DNA from: Candidatus Saccharimonadota bacterium
Lineage (GTDB): Bacteria > Patescibacteriota > Saccharimonadia > Saccharimonadales > UBA4665
Direction of reading: 5' to 3'
Length of the DNA: 64,000 bases
Assembly: GCA_028286245.1 (NCBI GenBank)
Contig: JAQBRY010000002.1
Location: 268,779-332,778, forward strand
The notes beneath the pieces were generated by a model that did no database searches, was not told the DNA's origin, and saw nothing but the letters and a program-made list of their open reading frames with translations. This document shows positions 1-7,496 of the stretch, piece after piece (the stretch's first letter is position 1; the number at the start of each line of letters is the position of its first letter). Both the position numbers and the translations under genes were made by a program.

Positions 1-654
1 CACCCAGTCGCTCTTGGTGCGGCTGGCGCAGTCGACGGGGGTGGTGACGCTAGTATTACACCAAACGCCGTTCTTGGAGCTGCCATCACCACCGTAGGCT
101 GTAGACGGCACGTAGGTGGTACTGGCACTACTGGCAGTTGAGGTATTAGTACCATCCATGCGAATACCCTGATTAGAGTGCACCGGGCCATCAGCTGTTT
201 CTGTGCTGCCAAACCATAAAGAAGAATCAGAAACCACGCCGTAGCTGGCAAACGACGGTGACCCGATCTGGGCCTGCACCGTTCGCTTTATCTTGGTGCC
301 GGCAGCTTGGCCAATTGAGCGGACCGTAACAACCGTTGATCCGGTAGTAGGAGCTTTGACCCAAAGGGTATAGGTGCCGCTGATGCTGCCGTTCTTATCG
401 ATGTAATTGTGCGTGTAAGGTCCGTACCCTAAGGCAGCATCGGGTGTAGCCGGAGTGGTCAGGCCATCTTTATAATCGGTGGAATTGTGGTTTAAATGCC
501 ATAGGTAGTAATTAAGACCGGCTTCGGCAATATTAAATGCCTGCTGGCTGTCAACCGATCGGCCGACGACGGATAAATTGGTAAGAACAACTTCAATACC
601 GGCCCCGGCAAAAATAGCAAAAGCAATAATAACGGATAATAGGGCGGGCATCAT
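1..654 (-). CDS. PilX-like minor pilin / pilus assembly protein (partial, runs off window)
   Basis: The N-terminal 218 residues are present and the frame is open to base 1. The protein begins MMPALLSV, followed by a hydrophobic helix of about 25 residues and the QQAFNIAEAGLNYY segment that is typical of PilX-type N-terminal domains (small-residue stretch, AEAG). There is no class III prepilin Gly-Phe cleavage site. An in-frame stop 30 bases upstream limits the start to 654 or 651, with GGAG eight bases before it. It is the third gene of a minus-strand minor pilin operon and follows the 671-1279 gene with a gap of 16 bases. The rest of the visible part is low-complexity Ser/Thr/Gly sequence consistent with an exported surface protein. 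The role in pilus assembly is inferred from the N-terminus and the neighbours. Confidence 0.75.
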   Translation of the reverse strand, partial: MMPALLSVIIAFAIFAGAGIEVVLTNLSVVGRSVDSQQAFNIAEAGLNYYLWHLNHNSTDYKDGLTTPATPDAALGYGPYTHNYIDKNGSISGTYTLWVKAPTTGSTVVTVRSIGQAAGTKIKRTVQAQIGSPSFASYGVVSDSSLWFGSTETADGPVHSNQGIRMDGTNTSTASSASTTYVPSTAYGGDGSSKNGVWCNTSVTTPVDCASRTKSDWV

Positions 655-670
655 ACCAGTAACTCCATAA

Positions 671-1279
671 TCATAAGTTTACCTTTCGGTTGCGCAGACT
701 GACCTTAACGTCCAGCTCCTGGCCCTTGGTTGTTTGCGCAGTATCAGCAATTAAATTAACTTGGATATCAACAATGGTGTGCTGATCAGTCACCGGTAGT
801 GCGAGCAGATTGCCGCCGGCATTAAAGTATTGGAAAAGCGTAGTGCCGGCTTTTTTATTGTAGTTTTCTACCACGGTATACGTTTCTTTAGAGGCCGTAA
901 TGACGGTTCCGGTTGGTGGGTTTGCCGTCATGGGCGTAACTTCGACTATAATTGCCCGCTTAGTGGCATCGTAGTAGTAGTGCACCAGCGAGGTGAAGGT
1001 ATCGCCCGGCGAAAAGTAGGCATAGGCAACAATGTCATCGCCGTTGGCCGAAACAATATCGGTTAAGCCTCGCAGCACGTTGGCAATCCGCTCCGATTGG
1101 GTAGCAATTTGCGTAAAGTTTGTGCCATCACGCTGGTAATCCGTGTAGGCTCGCAAGTAATTATTAAAGAACACGCCAAAGGCGGCAAAGAATACACCCA
1201 TGACCACCATGACGATCACAAGTTCCACCAGGCTGAACCCAGCCTGCAGACTACCTCTTGGGCTACGGGCTAACAACAA
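671..1279 (-). CDS. Type IV prepilin-like protein (PilW/PulG-type minor pilin)
   Basis: This 202-aa protein has a class III leader ending in Gly14 with a mature N-terminus FSLVELVIVM. That gives Glu at mature position 5 (residue 19) and a hydrophobic helix, the hallmarks of prepilins cut and N-methylated by PilD-type peptidases. The body is predicted to be a beta-rich pilin head with no recognisable enzymatic motif. Its start lies inside the last codons of the upstream gene (17-base overlap), which suggests translational coupling. With the preceding PilV-like and following PilX-like proteins it probably forms a minor pilin tip or priming complex. Which minor pilin it corresponds to cannot be decided from sequence alone. 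Confidence 0.85.
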   Translation of the reverse strand: MLLARSPRGSLQAGFSLVELVIVMVVMGVFFAAFGVFFNNYLRAYTDYQRDGTNFTQIATQSERIANVLRGLTDIVSANGDDIVAYAYFSPGDTFTSLVHYYYDATKRAIIVEVTPMTANPPTGTVITASKETYTVVENYNKKAGTTLFQYFNAGGNLLALPVTDQHTIVDIQVNLIADTAQTTKGQELDVKVSLRNRKVNL

Positions 1280-2825
1280 AACCTCCCAGGGGTGGCCCCG
1301 CCGGTAAGCTTAGGGTGTAGCTGCCAACTTTAATAATCATCTGCGTGTTCCCCGCTACCGCTCCCGTTAAATTTACCTTACAGCTCAGTGAAATACCCGA
1401 TGATGCGCCGGTACACGACGCCACGTAGGTGGTAGCACCCTGCACAAACGATACAGCAGTTGAGCAACTGCTAGCTGTGCTGCTGCAGGGCAAATTAGTG
1501 CCGCTAACCGTAAAGGTAACATTATTAATAGTGCCGCCCGTCAGGCTGGCATCGTAGGGAGTCATGCTACTAATGCGCGGAAAGCTGGCATTGGACGTTA
1601 GCATAAGCCGAACTTTCTGCAGGTAGGCGGTACCACTGTAATCAAAGGTTGTTGACGGCGGGTTTGCAGGGTCGTAGGAGGGCACGGCAATAGGGTTAAA
1701 AGGGTTAGTGCCACCGTATGGCAAAGCCGCCGCCAAATAGTACGTAGTGCCGCCAACGCTACAGCTGGTAGCCCCAGCATCACCACAAAATTTGTAACTG
1801 CCCGGCACAAGGTTATTGAGCACCGCCAGCCCACTGGCATTAGAAACCGGACGAGTATCAGAGGGCGTTAAAGTATCGTAGTAGTAGGTGGTATCAACAG
1901 TGCCGGTGTATTTTTTATAGCCGCCCTTTACATACACCTTGGCGTTGGTGAGTGGAGCCCCGCTCGTATCGGTGGTTTCTATTATAAGACTATTCTGACC
2001 CTGTGGGTAAATAGCCATGGTCACAAACGAAGAATTTTGGGCAATCAAGTTTTGGCTTGGATAGGTTGGCTGCAGACTACCAGAGGGTGCAATCGTAGTC
2101 AGTGTGGAGTACTGATCGGCACTGGCAGTTATAACGTAGCGATAACTGGCCGTACTGGGTGGCAAGCCATAAAAAATCACGATGCCGTTTTGATCGGTAG
2201 TATCGTTTACATTTACCGCCGGCGTGGTTGCCGTGTTGGTGATATTTACCGCCGATTGCTCCACGGGGTTACCACTGGCATCAACCACACGCACAAATAT
2301 TGCTCCAGTGTTGCTAGCGGTTTCTGCTACCAGCGCCGAAATATTGGTATCAACCGAAGCCAGTACTAAGCCCGATTCGTCGGTTACAACCACACTAACG
2401 TCTTTGTAATCCGCCGGATTGGTATCGGTAGCCGGTGCACTCGCCGGGGCCGGATAGTTTCGACAATACTGCGTTTTTAGGGCCAACGTAGGATAGGAGC
2501 CGCAGCCGTCAAACGAATCATCGGCGTACGAAATGCTCGTCTTGGTAATATATTTTTCGCCGTTAGTTACTTTAGTAGATTGGGCCGGCAAAGGGCTGGT
2601 AGCCGGAATAGCACCGCCGACAACAGCAAGGTTGTTATAGGGAAGAGACTTTAAATATTCCATTTGGCTGGTTGCCATCGTCAAGGCCACTGCCTGACGT
2701 TTGGCTACCAGCGCGCTCTGGGTAAGTGAAATCAAAAGTCCAAAAAAACCTATTGATGCCATTGATAGGATAGTAATCCCCACCACTAGCTCAACTAGAG
2801 TGAACCCACGCTCGTTTTGACTCAT
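1263..2825 (-). CDS. Large prepilin-like protein with carboxypeptidase-regulatory/Ig-like domains (PilV-type)
   Basis: The protein has 520 aa. Its prepilin leader MSQNERG is followed by FTLVELVVGI, with Glu5 of the mature protein at residue 12. About 160 residues of pilin body come next, then two repeats resembling carboxypeptidase-regulatory or Ig-like folds (about residues 170-250 and 280-360, with motifs such as VRVVDASGNPV and TTDTSGAPL). The C-terminus is IPT/TIG-like (about 415-515) and contains four or more cysteines. This is much longer than a normal minor pilin (150-200 aa), so a tip adhesin is plausible. It is the first gene of the pilin operon, and TATACT stands exactly six bases before the ATG, so the mRNA should be leaderless. 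Confidence 0.85.
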   Translation of the reverse strand: MSQNERGFTLVELVVGITILSMASIGFFGLLISLTQSALVAKRQAVALTMATSQMEYLKSLPYNNLAVVGGAIPATSPLPAQSTKVTNGEKYITKTSISYADDSFDGCGSYPTLALKTQYCRNYPAPASAPATDTNPADYKDVSVVVTDESGLVLASVDTNISALVAETASNTGAIFVRVVDASGNPVEQSAVNITNTATTPAVNVNDTTDQNGIVIFYGLPPSTASYRYVITASADQYSTLTTIAPSGSLQPTYPSQNLIAQNSSFVTMAIYPQGQNSLIIETTDTSGAPLTNAKVYVKGGYKKYTGTVDTTYYYDTLTPSDTRPVSNASGLAVLNNLVPGSYKFCGDAGATSCSVGGTTYYLAAALPYGGTNPFNPIAVPSYDPANPPSTTFDYSGTAYLQKVRLMLTSNASFPRISSMTPYDASLTGGTINNVTFTVSGTNLPCSSTASSCSTAVSFVQGATTYVASCTGASSGISLSCKVNLTGAVAGNTQMIIKVGSYTLSLPAGPPLGGFVVSP

Positions 2826-2885
2826 ACATACAGTATAAGAAAGCGTAAGCCTTTTGCCTACTCGAACTTATACACCGCTTCGAGG

Positions 2886-3134
2886 CTACAGGCCAAGCGC
2901 TTGCTTAAACTTGGCCTGGTCAAAGCCGGGAATTTTAGTAACCGTGCCGTCTTCAGCCGTTACTACGCTGAATGGTACGCCGATCATACCGTCGTTAACG
3001 GCCATAAATTCCATCATGGCTGCCGGATCGGCATCAGTAATTTTCTTTTCGTAGGCAATATCCTGACGGTCGAGCCATTGGGTAAGGGTATGGCAGGCCG
3101 CGCAAATGGTGGTTGAGTAAATAGTTATATTCAT
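2886..3134 (-). CDS. Glutaredoxin-like thiol protein
   Basis: This 82-aa protein has the glutaredoxin/NrdH fold signature: beta1 MNITIYST, then the active-site CAAC (residues 12-15), and a cis-Pro segment GVPFSVV near residue 52. The length is normal for small glutaredoxins. AAAGGA precedes the ATG. It starts 20 bases after the DipZ-like gene ends on the same strand, so the two are probably co-transcribed. DipZ-like proteins move reducing equivalents across the membrane, and a cytosolic glutaredoxin partner is a sensible inference. Family membership is fairly sure; the substrate is not known. Confidence 0.85.
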   Translation of the reverse strand: MNITIYSTTICAACHTLTQWLDRQDIAYEKKITDADPAAMMEFMAVNDGMIGVPFSVVTAEDGTVTKIPGFDQAKFKQALGL

Positions 3135-3154
3135 AGGGTTCCTTTCAATTAGTA

Positions 3155-4864
3155 TTAACTACCAAAGGTGAAGACATTAAGTTCAACGCCGTCCGGCACT
3201 GTAAGTGTAATGGTACTATCAGCAGTAAATTTGGGGTACTTTACTAAACGGTAGAGCGTGGAGTCGCTGATGCTGACCGCACTATCCACCACGCTATCGC
3301 CGGCATTGCCCGTTTGGCTGATTGGCTTGCCGTCAAGCATTACACCGATCTTTTGTGGGGTGGCTGAGCCGCCAACTACGTAGGCCTCTTTGGCGGCAAT
3401 CCGGAAGGTGAGCGTGCTGTTGCCACGGGCGGTGATCTTATCACCGCTAATATCCCATTTTCCGGTTAGCGCCCAGTTATTTTGGGACAGTGTAGCCGGC
3501 GCCGTAAATACGCTGCTGCTGGTAGCCGCGCCCAGGGCTGGTGATCCGGCATAATTACTCGCCCGCTGAGTACCCAAGTAGGTCTCGGCTGTTTCTTTAG
3601 GGCTACTCGGCACGTCGGCAACTCCGCGAATGGCTGACTTACCGCTAATTGATGCGCCGTTCTCCATCAGCAGTTGTTGGATGGCTGAATCCATCTGACT
3701 ATACTCGCCTTCGCCGTAGTGGACTCGGCGAACCTGCCCCTTGGCGTCAATCAGGTATTCGGCTGGCCAGTACTGGTTTTGGAAGGCGTTCCAGGTATTA
3801 AAGCCATTGTCGAGCGCCACCGGGTAGGTGAGTCCCTGTTGCTTGACGGCCTTTTGCACGTTGGCCGGGATTCGCTCAAAGGCAAATTCGGGGGCGTGAA
3901 TACCAAGTACGGTAAATCCAGCGTCTTTATACGTCTTGTAGTAGCTTTCGATATACGGATTGTTCCTAATACAGTTAATACACGAGTAGGTCCAGAAATC
4001 TACCAGTACTACTTTGCCCTTTAGGCTGGCCAGTGTTTGCGGTTGACTGTTAATCCAGTTTTGCAAACCGGTCAGCTCCGGTGCTTTGTACGGTGCCACG
4101 TTAAACAATTTTGTTTTATCAATTTTGGCAGTTTTGCCGGCCGGGATAAGTTTGGCGCTGAGGGCATCAAAATTAAAGGGCGTATGCGTAGACACGTAGG
4201 TTTGAACCCGCTTGTCATAACCAGTTGCTACCAGCAAACCTACGACTATAAACAGGATGGCTAGCGCCCGCTGGAACCAGCCGCGAGGGTTAGCGGCAAA
4301 CTTGATTTTGCCAATAAAGCTTTGGCCGTAGTAGCCTATGGCCAGCAGCACAATACTCAGCCCTAAAACATACGAAATAATATAGATCATGCCCTGGGCA
4401 AAGTTAACGGGCAATACGGTTGCCAAAATATAGCCGTACACGGGGCTACAGCTAGAAAAGACCGGGCCAAGCGCGGCACCGGTTATAATTGGCCCCACCA
4501 AACTACCCTTGGAATTAAAGCCCTTTCCAAGTGCTTTTTGGGCGCGCTGCTCTATGCCCAGTTTGCCAATAATCGTTGCGTAGAATCCAGGGAAAAGGGT
4601 AAACACACCAAGTGTTATGATGATCGCTCCCGAAATATAAGTAATATACTGCGGCGGAACGTTAATGAGTACAGTCGTTGCCTTAAGAAGTAAGGTAAAA
4701 ATAATCAGTGAAATGGCCAGCGCTACTGCAATCACAATAGGGCGCTTTTTATCCTTAGAATCACCAGTCACTGAGCCGCCAATAATAATGGGCAGAAGGG
4801 GGAGCACACAAGGTGCCAGGACAGTGAGGATACCTGCAATGAATGCGCCGAGTAGTAATAGCAT
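3155..4864 (-). CDS. dipZ: DipZ-like CcdA/thioredoxin fusion (transmembrane thiol-disulfide oxidoreductase)
   Basis: The protein has 569 aa and three parts. Residues 1-215 are a CcdA/DsbD transmembrane domain of about six helices, with the paired redox cysteines in APCVLP (C19) and SSCSP (C139). Residues 262-410 are a TlpA/AhpC-like thioredoxin domain with the active site C295-I-N-C298 in the sequence FWTYSCINC. Residues 440-569 form a beta-rich domain like the C-terminal module of mycobacterial DipZ. The family passes electrons from cytosolic thioredoxin or glutaredoxin to extracytoplasmic targets. TATAAA stands seven bases before the ATG. The downstream glutaredoxin-like gene fits an electron-donor role. 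The order of domains makes the assignment firm; the extracellular substrate is unknown. Confidence 0.93.
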   Translation of the reverse strand: MLLLLGAFIAGILTVLAPCVLPLLPIIIGGSVTGDSKDKKRPIVIAVALAISLIIFTLLLKATTVLINVPPQYITYISGAIIITLGVFTLFPGFYATIIGKLGIEQRAQKALGKGFNSKGSLVGPIITGAALGPVFSSCSPVYGYILATVLPVNFAQGMIYIISYVLGLSIVLLAIGYYGQSFIGKIKFAANPRGWFQRALAILFIVVGLLVATGYDKRVQTYVSTHTPFNFDALSAKLIPAGKTAKIDKTKLFNVAPYKAPELTGLQNWINSQPQTLASLKGKVVLVDFWTYSCINCIRNNPYIESYYKTYKDAGFTVLGIHAPEFAFERIPANVQKAVKQQGLTYPVALDNGFNTWNAFQNQYWPAEYLIDAKGQVRRVHYGEGEYSQMDSAIQQLLMENGASISGKSAIRGVADVPSSPKETAETYLGTQRASNYAGSPALGAATSSSVFTAPATLSQNNWALTGKWDISGDKITARGNSTLTFRIAAKEAYVVGGSATPQKIGVMLDGKPISQTGNAGDSVVDSAVSISDSTLYRLVKYPKFTADSTITLTVPDGVELNVFTFGS

Positions 4865-4892
4865 ACTTGTATTTATACCTTATTTTTTAAGT

Positions 4893-4940
4893 CTTACTTG
4901 GCTGCAAGGTCCGGGAACATCCGGTTTGCAACCAAGTAAG
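4893..4940. other. Imperfect inverted repeat between dipZ-like and FAS1 genes
   Basis: CTTACTTGG at 4893-4901 and CCAAGTAAG at 4932-4940 are exact inverse copies, and the pairing continues inward with mismatches (TGCAA/TTGCA, CCGG/CCGG). Neither flank has a clean T-tract on the minus strand, so it is not a textbook terminator, although it lies just downstream of the FAS1 gene and just upstream of the dipZ-like promoter. It may be a processed hairpin or a protein binding site. Confidence 0.5.
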
Positions 4941-4966
4941 GCAGTTTAATTAATGTGCCAAGCTAA

Positions 4967-5584
4967 TTATTGCATTAATACCGAAGTAATGACGTGGGTT
5001 ACGCCGTTGCTCGAGATAATATCGGGAGTTTCGATAGTAACCATGTTACCCTTGGCGTCTTTAATCTCAAGCTGATTATCAACGATAACCGGCGTTAAGA
5101 TACCACCCTGTACGCTTGTAAGCGTTTCGCCCTTAGAAGCCATGACGCGAAGATCGGCTGTGGTGTAGGTGCCTGCAACCACGTGATAGGTAAGAATACC
5201 AGCCAGCGTTGCTTTGTTTTCCGGCTTAACAAGCGTATCAACTGTTCCGGCTGGGAGCTTAGCAAAGGCGTCGTTGTTAGGTGCAAAGACGGTGAACGGA
5301 CCAGCGCTCTTAAGCGTGTCGACCAAACCGGCCGCCTTAACAGCTGCAACAACTGTTGTGACGTTCTTGGCGTTGGCAGCGTTATCAACAATGTCGAGCG
5401 TTCGAACCATCTTAGCGCCACCTACCGTTACGCCGTCAGCCGGGGCCGCGCTTGATGAAGCTGTCGTCATTTTACTATCGCTGGTATTGCTATCTTTGCC
5501 ATTGCCGATTGCGTAACCGACACCACCGCCAATAATCAGTCCGAGGACCATGAGCCCTACTAGTAGTGATTTACCTTTTTCCAT
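4967..5584 (-). CDS. Membrane-anchored fasciclin (FAS1) domain protein
   Basis: This 205-aa protein has a short cytoplasmic N-terminus, one membrane segment (about residues 7-28, an uncleaved anchor or signal peptide) and a Ser/Ala linker. A single FAS1 domain follows (about 62-205) with both conserved boxes: FTVFAPNNDAF and the YHVV segment, plus the terminal GVTHVITSVLM. FAS1 domains mediate adhesion to proteins or glycans on the cell surface. The start is fixed by GGAGG at about eight bases upstream. It is divergent from the marR-like gene and shares an 84-base promoter region with it, so MarR control is plausible. The attachment role is inferred from the family. Confidence 0.92.
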   Translation of the reverse strand: MEKGKSLLVGLMVLGLIIGGGVGYAIGNGKDSNTSDSKMTTASSSAAPADGVTVGGAKMVRTLDIVDNAANAKNVTTVVAAVKAAGLVDTLKSAGPFTVFAPNNDAFAKLPAGTVDTLVKPENKATLAGILTYHVVAGTYTTADLRVMASKGETLTSVQGGILTPVIVDNQLEIKDAKGNMVTIETPDIISSNGVTHVITSVLMQ

Positions 5585-5624
5585 GTGATTCCTCCATGAG
5601 ATTGAGTTATTATTAAAGCTATTT

Positions 5625-5662
5625 AGTTTACTTTACTTTGTAAACTTATACGTATAATATAC
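5625..5662 (+). promoter_or_regulatory. Promoter and palindromic operators of marR-like gene
   Basis: A -10 box TATAAT lies at 5653-5658. It is embedded in the perfect 12-base palindrome TTATACGTATAA (5646-5657). A second inverted repeat, AGTTTAC (5625-5631) and GTAAACT (5640-5646), covers the -35 region. Both look like MarR-type operators. Their position between the divergent FAS1 and marR-like genes suggests autoregulation and control of the FAS1 gene. Confidence 0.6.
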
Positions 5663-5668
5663 CTATCA

Positions 5669-6163
5669 ATGGATAAGTCAAACGAAATTACCAACAAGGC
5701 CGTGAACATTGCGACAATTACCACCTGGCAATCAGGTATCGCCCAGTCACACGCCTTTCGTATTACTAAAAAACTCACCGACGATTTTCTAAAATCCTAC
5801 AATTTAAGCACTATGCACTGGTTTATTGTGGGCGCTATCTTTGATACGGGCGCCGAGGGAATTCGAATAACCGACCTGGCAGCCCAGCTCGGTACCACTG
5901 TTGGATACCTCACAACAGCTATTAATAGCCTGGAGCTTAAAGGCATGGTAACCCGTGACGAGCATGAGAGTGACAGCCGTACTAAGATCCTAAAAATCCA
6001 TCCGGATTTTTATGAAACCTGTATAGATATTGAGGAGGGATTGCGTGATAAATTCCGCACTGCCCTTTACCAAAACCTAACCCGCGATGAACTACAGACC
6101 TATATTTCGGTGCTGTACAAGCTCACAAAGATTAATCCTGAGGCTTCCTTAAGCGAGGATTAG
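5669..6163 (+). CDS. MarR family transcriptional regulator
   Basis: This 164-aa protein has the MarR winged-helix layout: an N-terminal dimerisation helix, a DNA-binding helix-turn-helix around residues 70-95 (ITDLAAQLGTTVGYLTTAI), a wing with DERESDSRTKIL-like sequence (here RDEHESDSRTKIL), and a C-terminal dimerisation helix. The ATG is only ten bases after the TATAAT box and has no ribosome binding site, so translation is nearly leaderless. The palindromes in its promoter suggest autorepression. The effector ligand is unknown. Its 3' end overlaps the end of a small minus-strand frame by 32 bases. Confidence 0.9.
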   Translation: MDKSNEITNKAVNIATITTWQSGIAQSHAFRITKKLTDDFLKSYNLSTMHWFIVGAIFDTGAEGIRITDLAAQLGTTVGYLTTAINSLELKGMVTRDEHESDSRTKILKIHPDFYETCIDIEEGLRDKFRTALYQNLTRDELQTYISVLYKLTKINPEASLSED

Positions 6164-6284
6164 CTAGTTCGTTCTTAAGGGCCACCGCCTGTTTTTTCTT
6201 GACGAGACGCAGCTTAGTATAGGCGGCCCGTTTGCCGGCAACCCGGGTGCGTTTGGCGAGTTCTTTTGGGGTGAGCTTCTTCAT
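6132..6284 (-). CDS. Very basic 50-aa protein, function unknown
   Basis: The frame encodes 50 aa, rich in Lys and Arg (about 16 basic residues), starting MKKLTPKELAKRTRVAGKRA. TATACT stands exactly six bases before the ATG, the same leaderless arrangement seen at some twenty other genes in the window, which is the main argument that it is real. It is convergent with the marR-like gene and overlaps its last 32 bases. The composition suggests a nucleic-acid or ribosome-binding peptide, but I see no known domain. Confidence 0.5.
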   Translation of the reverse strand: MKKLTPKELAKRTRVAGKRAAYTKLRLVKKKQAVALKNELANPRLRKPQD

Positions 6285-6298
6285 ACTCTTAGTATAAC

Positions 6299-6664
6299 TT
6301 AGGGTTGACTGTTAACCGTCCTAAATGCGCGCGCGTAGGCTAACATTGTGCTTACAGCAACCGCTATCAAAAACACCGTCAGAGTATTTGCCGGACCGGT
6401 AGCTGCCAAGGTACCCGGTTTTTGCGGCGCCTGTGTGGACTGACTGGAGTTATCTGTGTCTGACGGCGAACCCGTGGAGGCCCCGCTCGGAGCATTTGGT
6501 ATGATTTTGGGAGTGCTCAGCCGTTTGGCAATTTCTTGCTGCGTCACCGCAGGCTTAGCCGGTGCATTATAATTTGACACCTTAAAGGCAGCGAATACCA
6601 CCAGCACTAGCAGCGCTGCGCCTAGCAAAACGTACAGTATTCGCTGCCTATTGTTCGGCTGCAC
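6299..6664 (-). CDS. Small surface protein with possible LAXTG sorting signal
   Basis: This 121-aa protein has an N-terminal membrane segment or signal peptide (about residues 9-27), a Pro/Ser/Thr/Gln-rich linker (about 33-82), and a C-terminal tail. The tail has LAATG near residue 85, a hydrophobic stretch of about 18 residues (TVFLIAVAVSTMLAYA) and then a short basic end containing two Arg. LAXTG plus hydrophobic stretch plus positive tail is the layout recognised by class E sortases. If no sortase acts on it, it would simply have two membrane segments. Its start overlaps the end of the aquaporin gene by 17 bases, so the two form an operon. No sortase is encoded in this window. Confidence 0.75.
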   Translation of the reverse strand: MQPNNRQRILYVLLGAALLVLVVFAAFKVSNYNAPAKPAVTQQEIAKRLSTPKIIPNAPSGASTGSPSDTDNSSQSTQAPQKPGTLAATGPANTLTVFLIAVAVSTMLAYARAFRTVNSQP

Positions 6665-7394
6665 TTGGTTCCTCTGCTCCAGCTAATAAGCCGTCATACA
6701 TAAGTGCCGCCAGTATGGCCCCCACGACCGGACCGAGGATGTAGGCCCAAAAATCAGTATATGTGCCGGCAACAATCATCGGTCCGAGTGCTCGGGCCGG
6801 ATTGAGTGCGCCCCCGGTAAGTGGTCCGGCAATAAGAATGCCGACTGCAAGCGTAAAGCCAATGGCCGTGCCGGCAGCGGCTTTTGGCGATCTGGTGTCA
6901 GTAGCAATTGCCATAATAACCAGCATTAACAAAAAGGTGACAATGGCTTCAATTATAAGCACTCGCCAGCCATTCACGCCCTGTGCGGGTAGCGTAGCGC
7001 CCAGTGCAGCGGTTGTTTTAGCTTGCTTTCCATACATAAACAGTACCGTTAGTGCCGCTAAAACTGCGCCAAACAACTGACTAACAATATAAAATGGAAC
7101 ATAGTGGAGTGGAAACTTTTTAGTTACCGCCAAGCCTATGGTAACGGCCGGGTTAAAGTGCGCGCCAGAAATATGTCCGAGCGCAAACACCAGGGCAATC
7201 AGTGACAACCCAAAGCCTAAGGCCACGGTTAAAGAATCGGCCGGTAATCCCGCAATCGGAAAGTTAAGTGCGGCCGTAACGGCGGCAGCAGTGCCGGCCA
7301 GTACCAAAAAGTAAGTCCCAACTATTTCCGCCAATACAACGCGAGGTAGGTTTGTAGCGGTGTTGCTGCCGTAGAGGCCAGTACTATCAGCCAT
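6648..7394 (-). CDS. MIP family aquaporin / glycerol facilitator
   Basis: This 248-aa protein has six membrane segments and the two half-helix NPA motifs of the family: GAHFNPAVTIG in the first half (about residues 78-88) and GGALNPARALG in the second (about 195-205). The Arg right after the second NPA is the selectivity-filter Arg. It forms a tetrameric inner-membrane channel for water or small solutes; the bulky residues that separate aquaporins from glycerol channels cannot be judged reliably here. The start is preceded by AGGA. The end overlaps the start of the possible LAXTG protein. Confidence 0.93.
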   Translation of the reverse strand: MADSTGLYGSNTATNLPRVVLAEIVGTYFLVLAGTAAAVTAALNFPIAGLPADSLTVALGFGLSLIALVFALGHISGAHFNPAVTIGLAVTKKFPLHYVPFYIVSQLFGAVLAALTVLFMYGKQAKTTAALGATLPAQGVNGWRVLIIEAIVTFLLMLVIMAIATDTRSPKAAAGTAIGFTLAVGILIAGPLTGGALNPARALGPMIVAGTYTDFWAYILGPVVGAILAALMYDGLLAGAEEPSAAEQ

Positions 7395-7496
7395 GGGAGT
7401 ATTCCTGTCAATTAAGGTAAACTAGCTACTTACTAAATAAGTATCTTCACTCTAGCAACTATTACAACATGCCAACAGTTAAAAATCCGACAGCAA

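Noticed and set aside
4893-4940. Inverted repeat as a standard terminator of the FAS1 gene
   Set aside because: The minus-strand side is followed by an A-rich rather than T-rich tract, so I list it as an unassigned hairpin.
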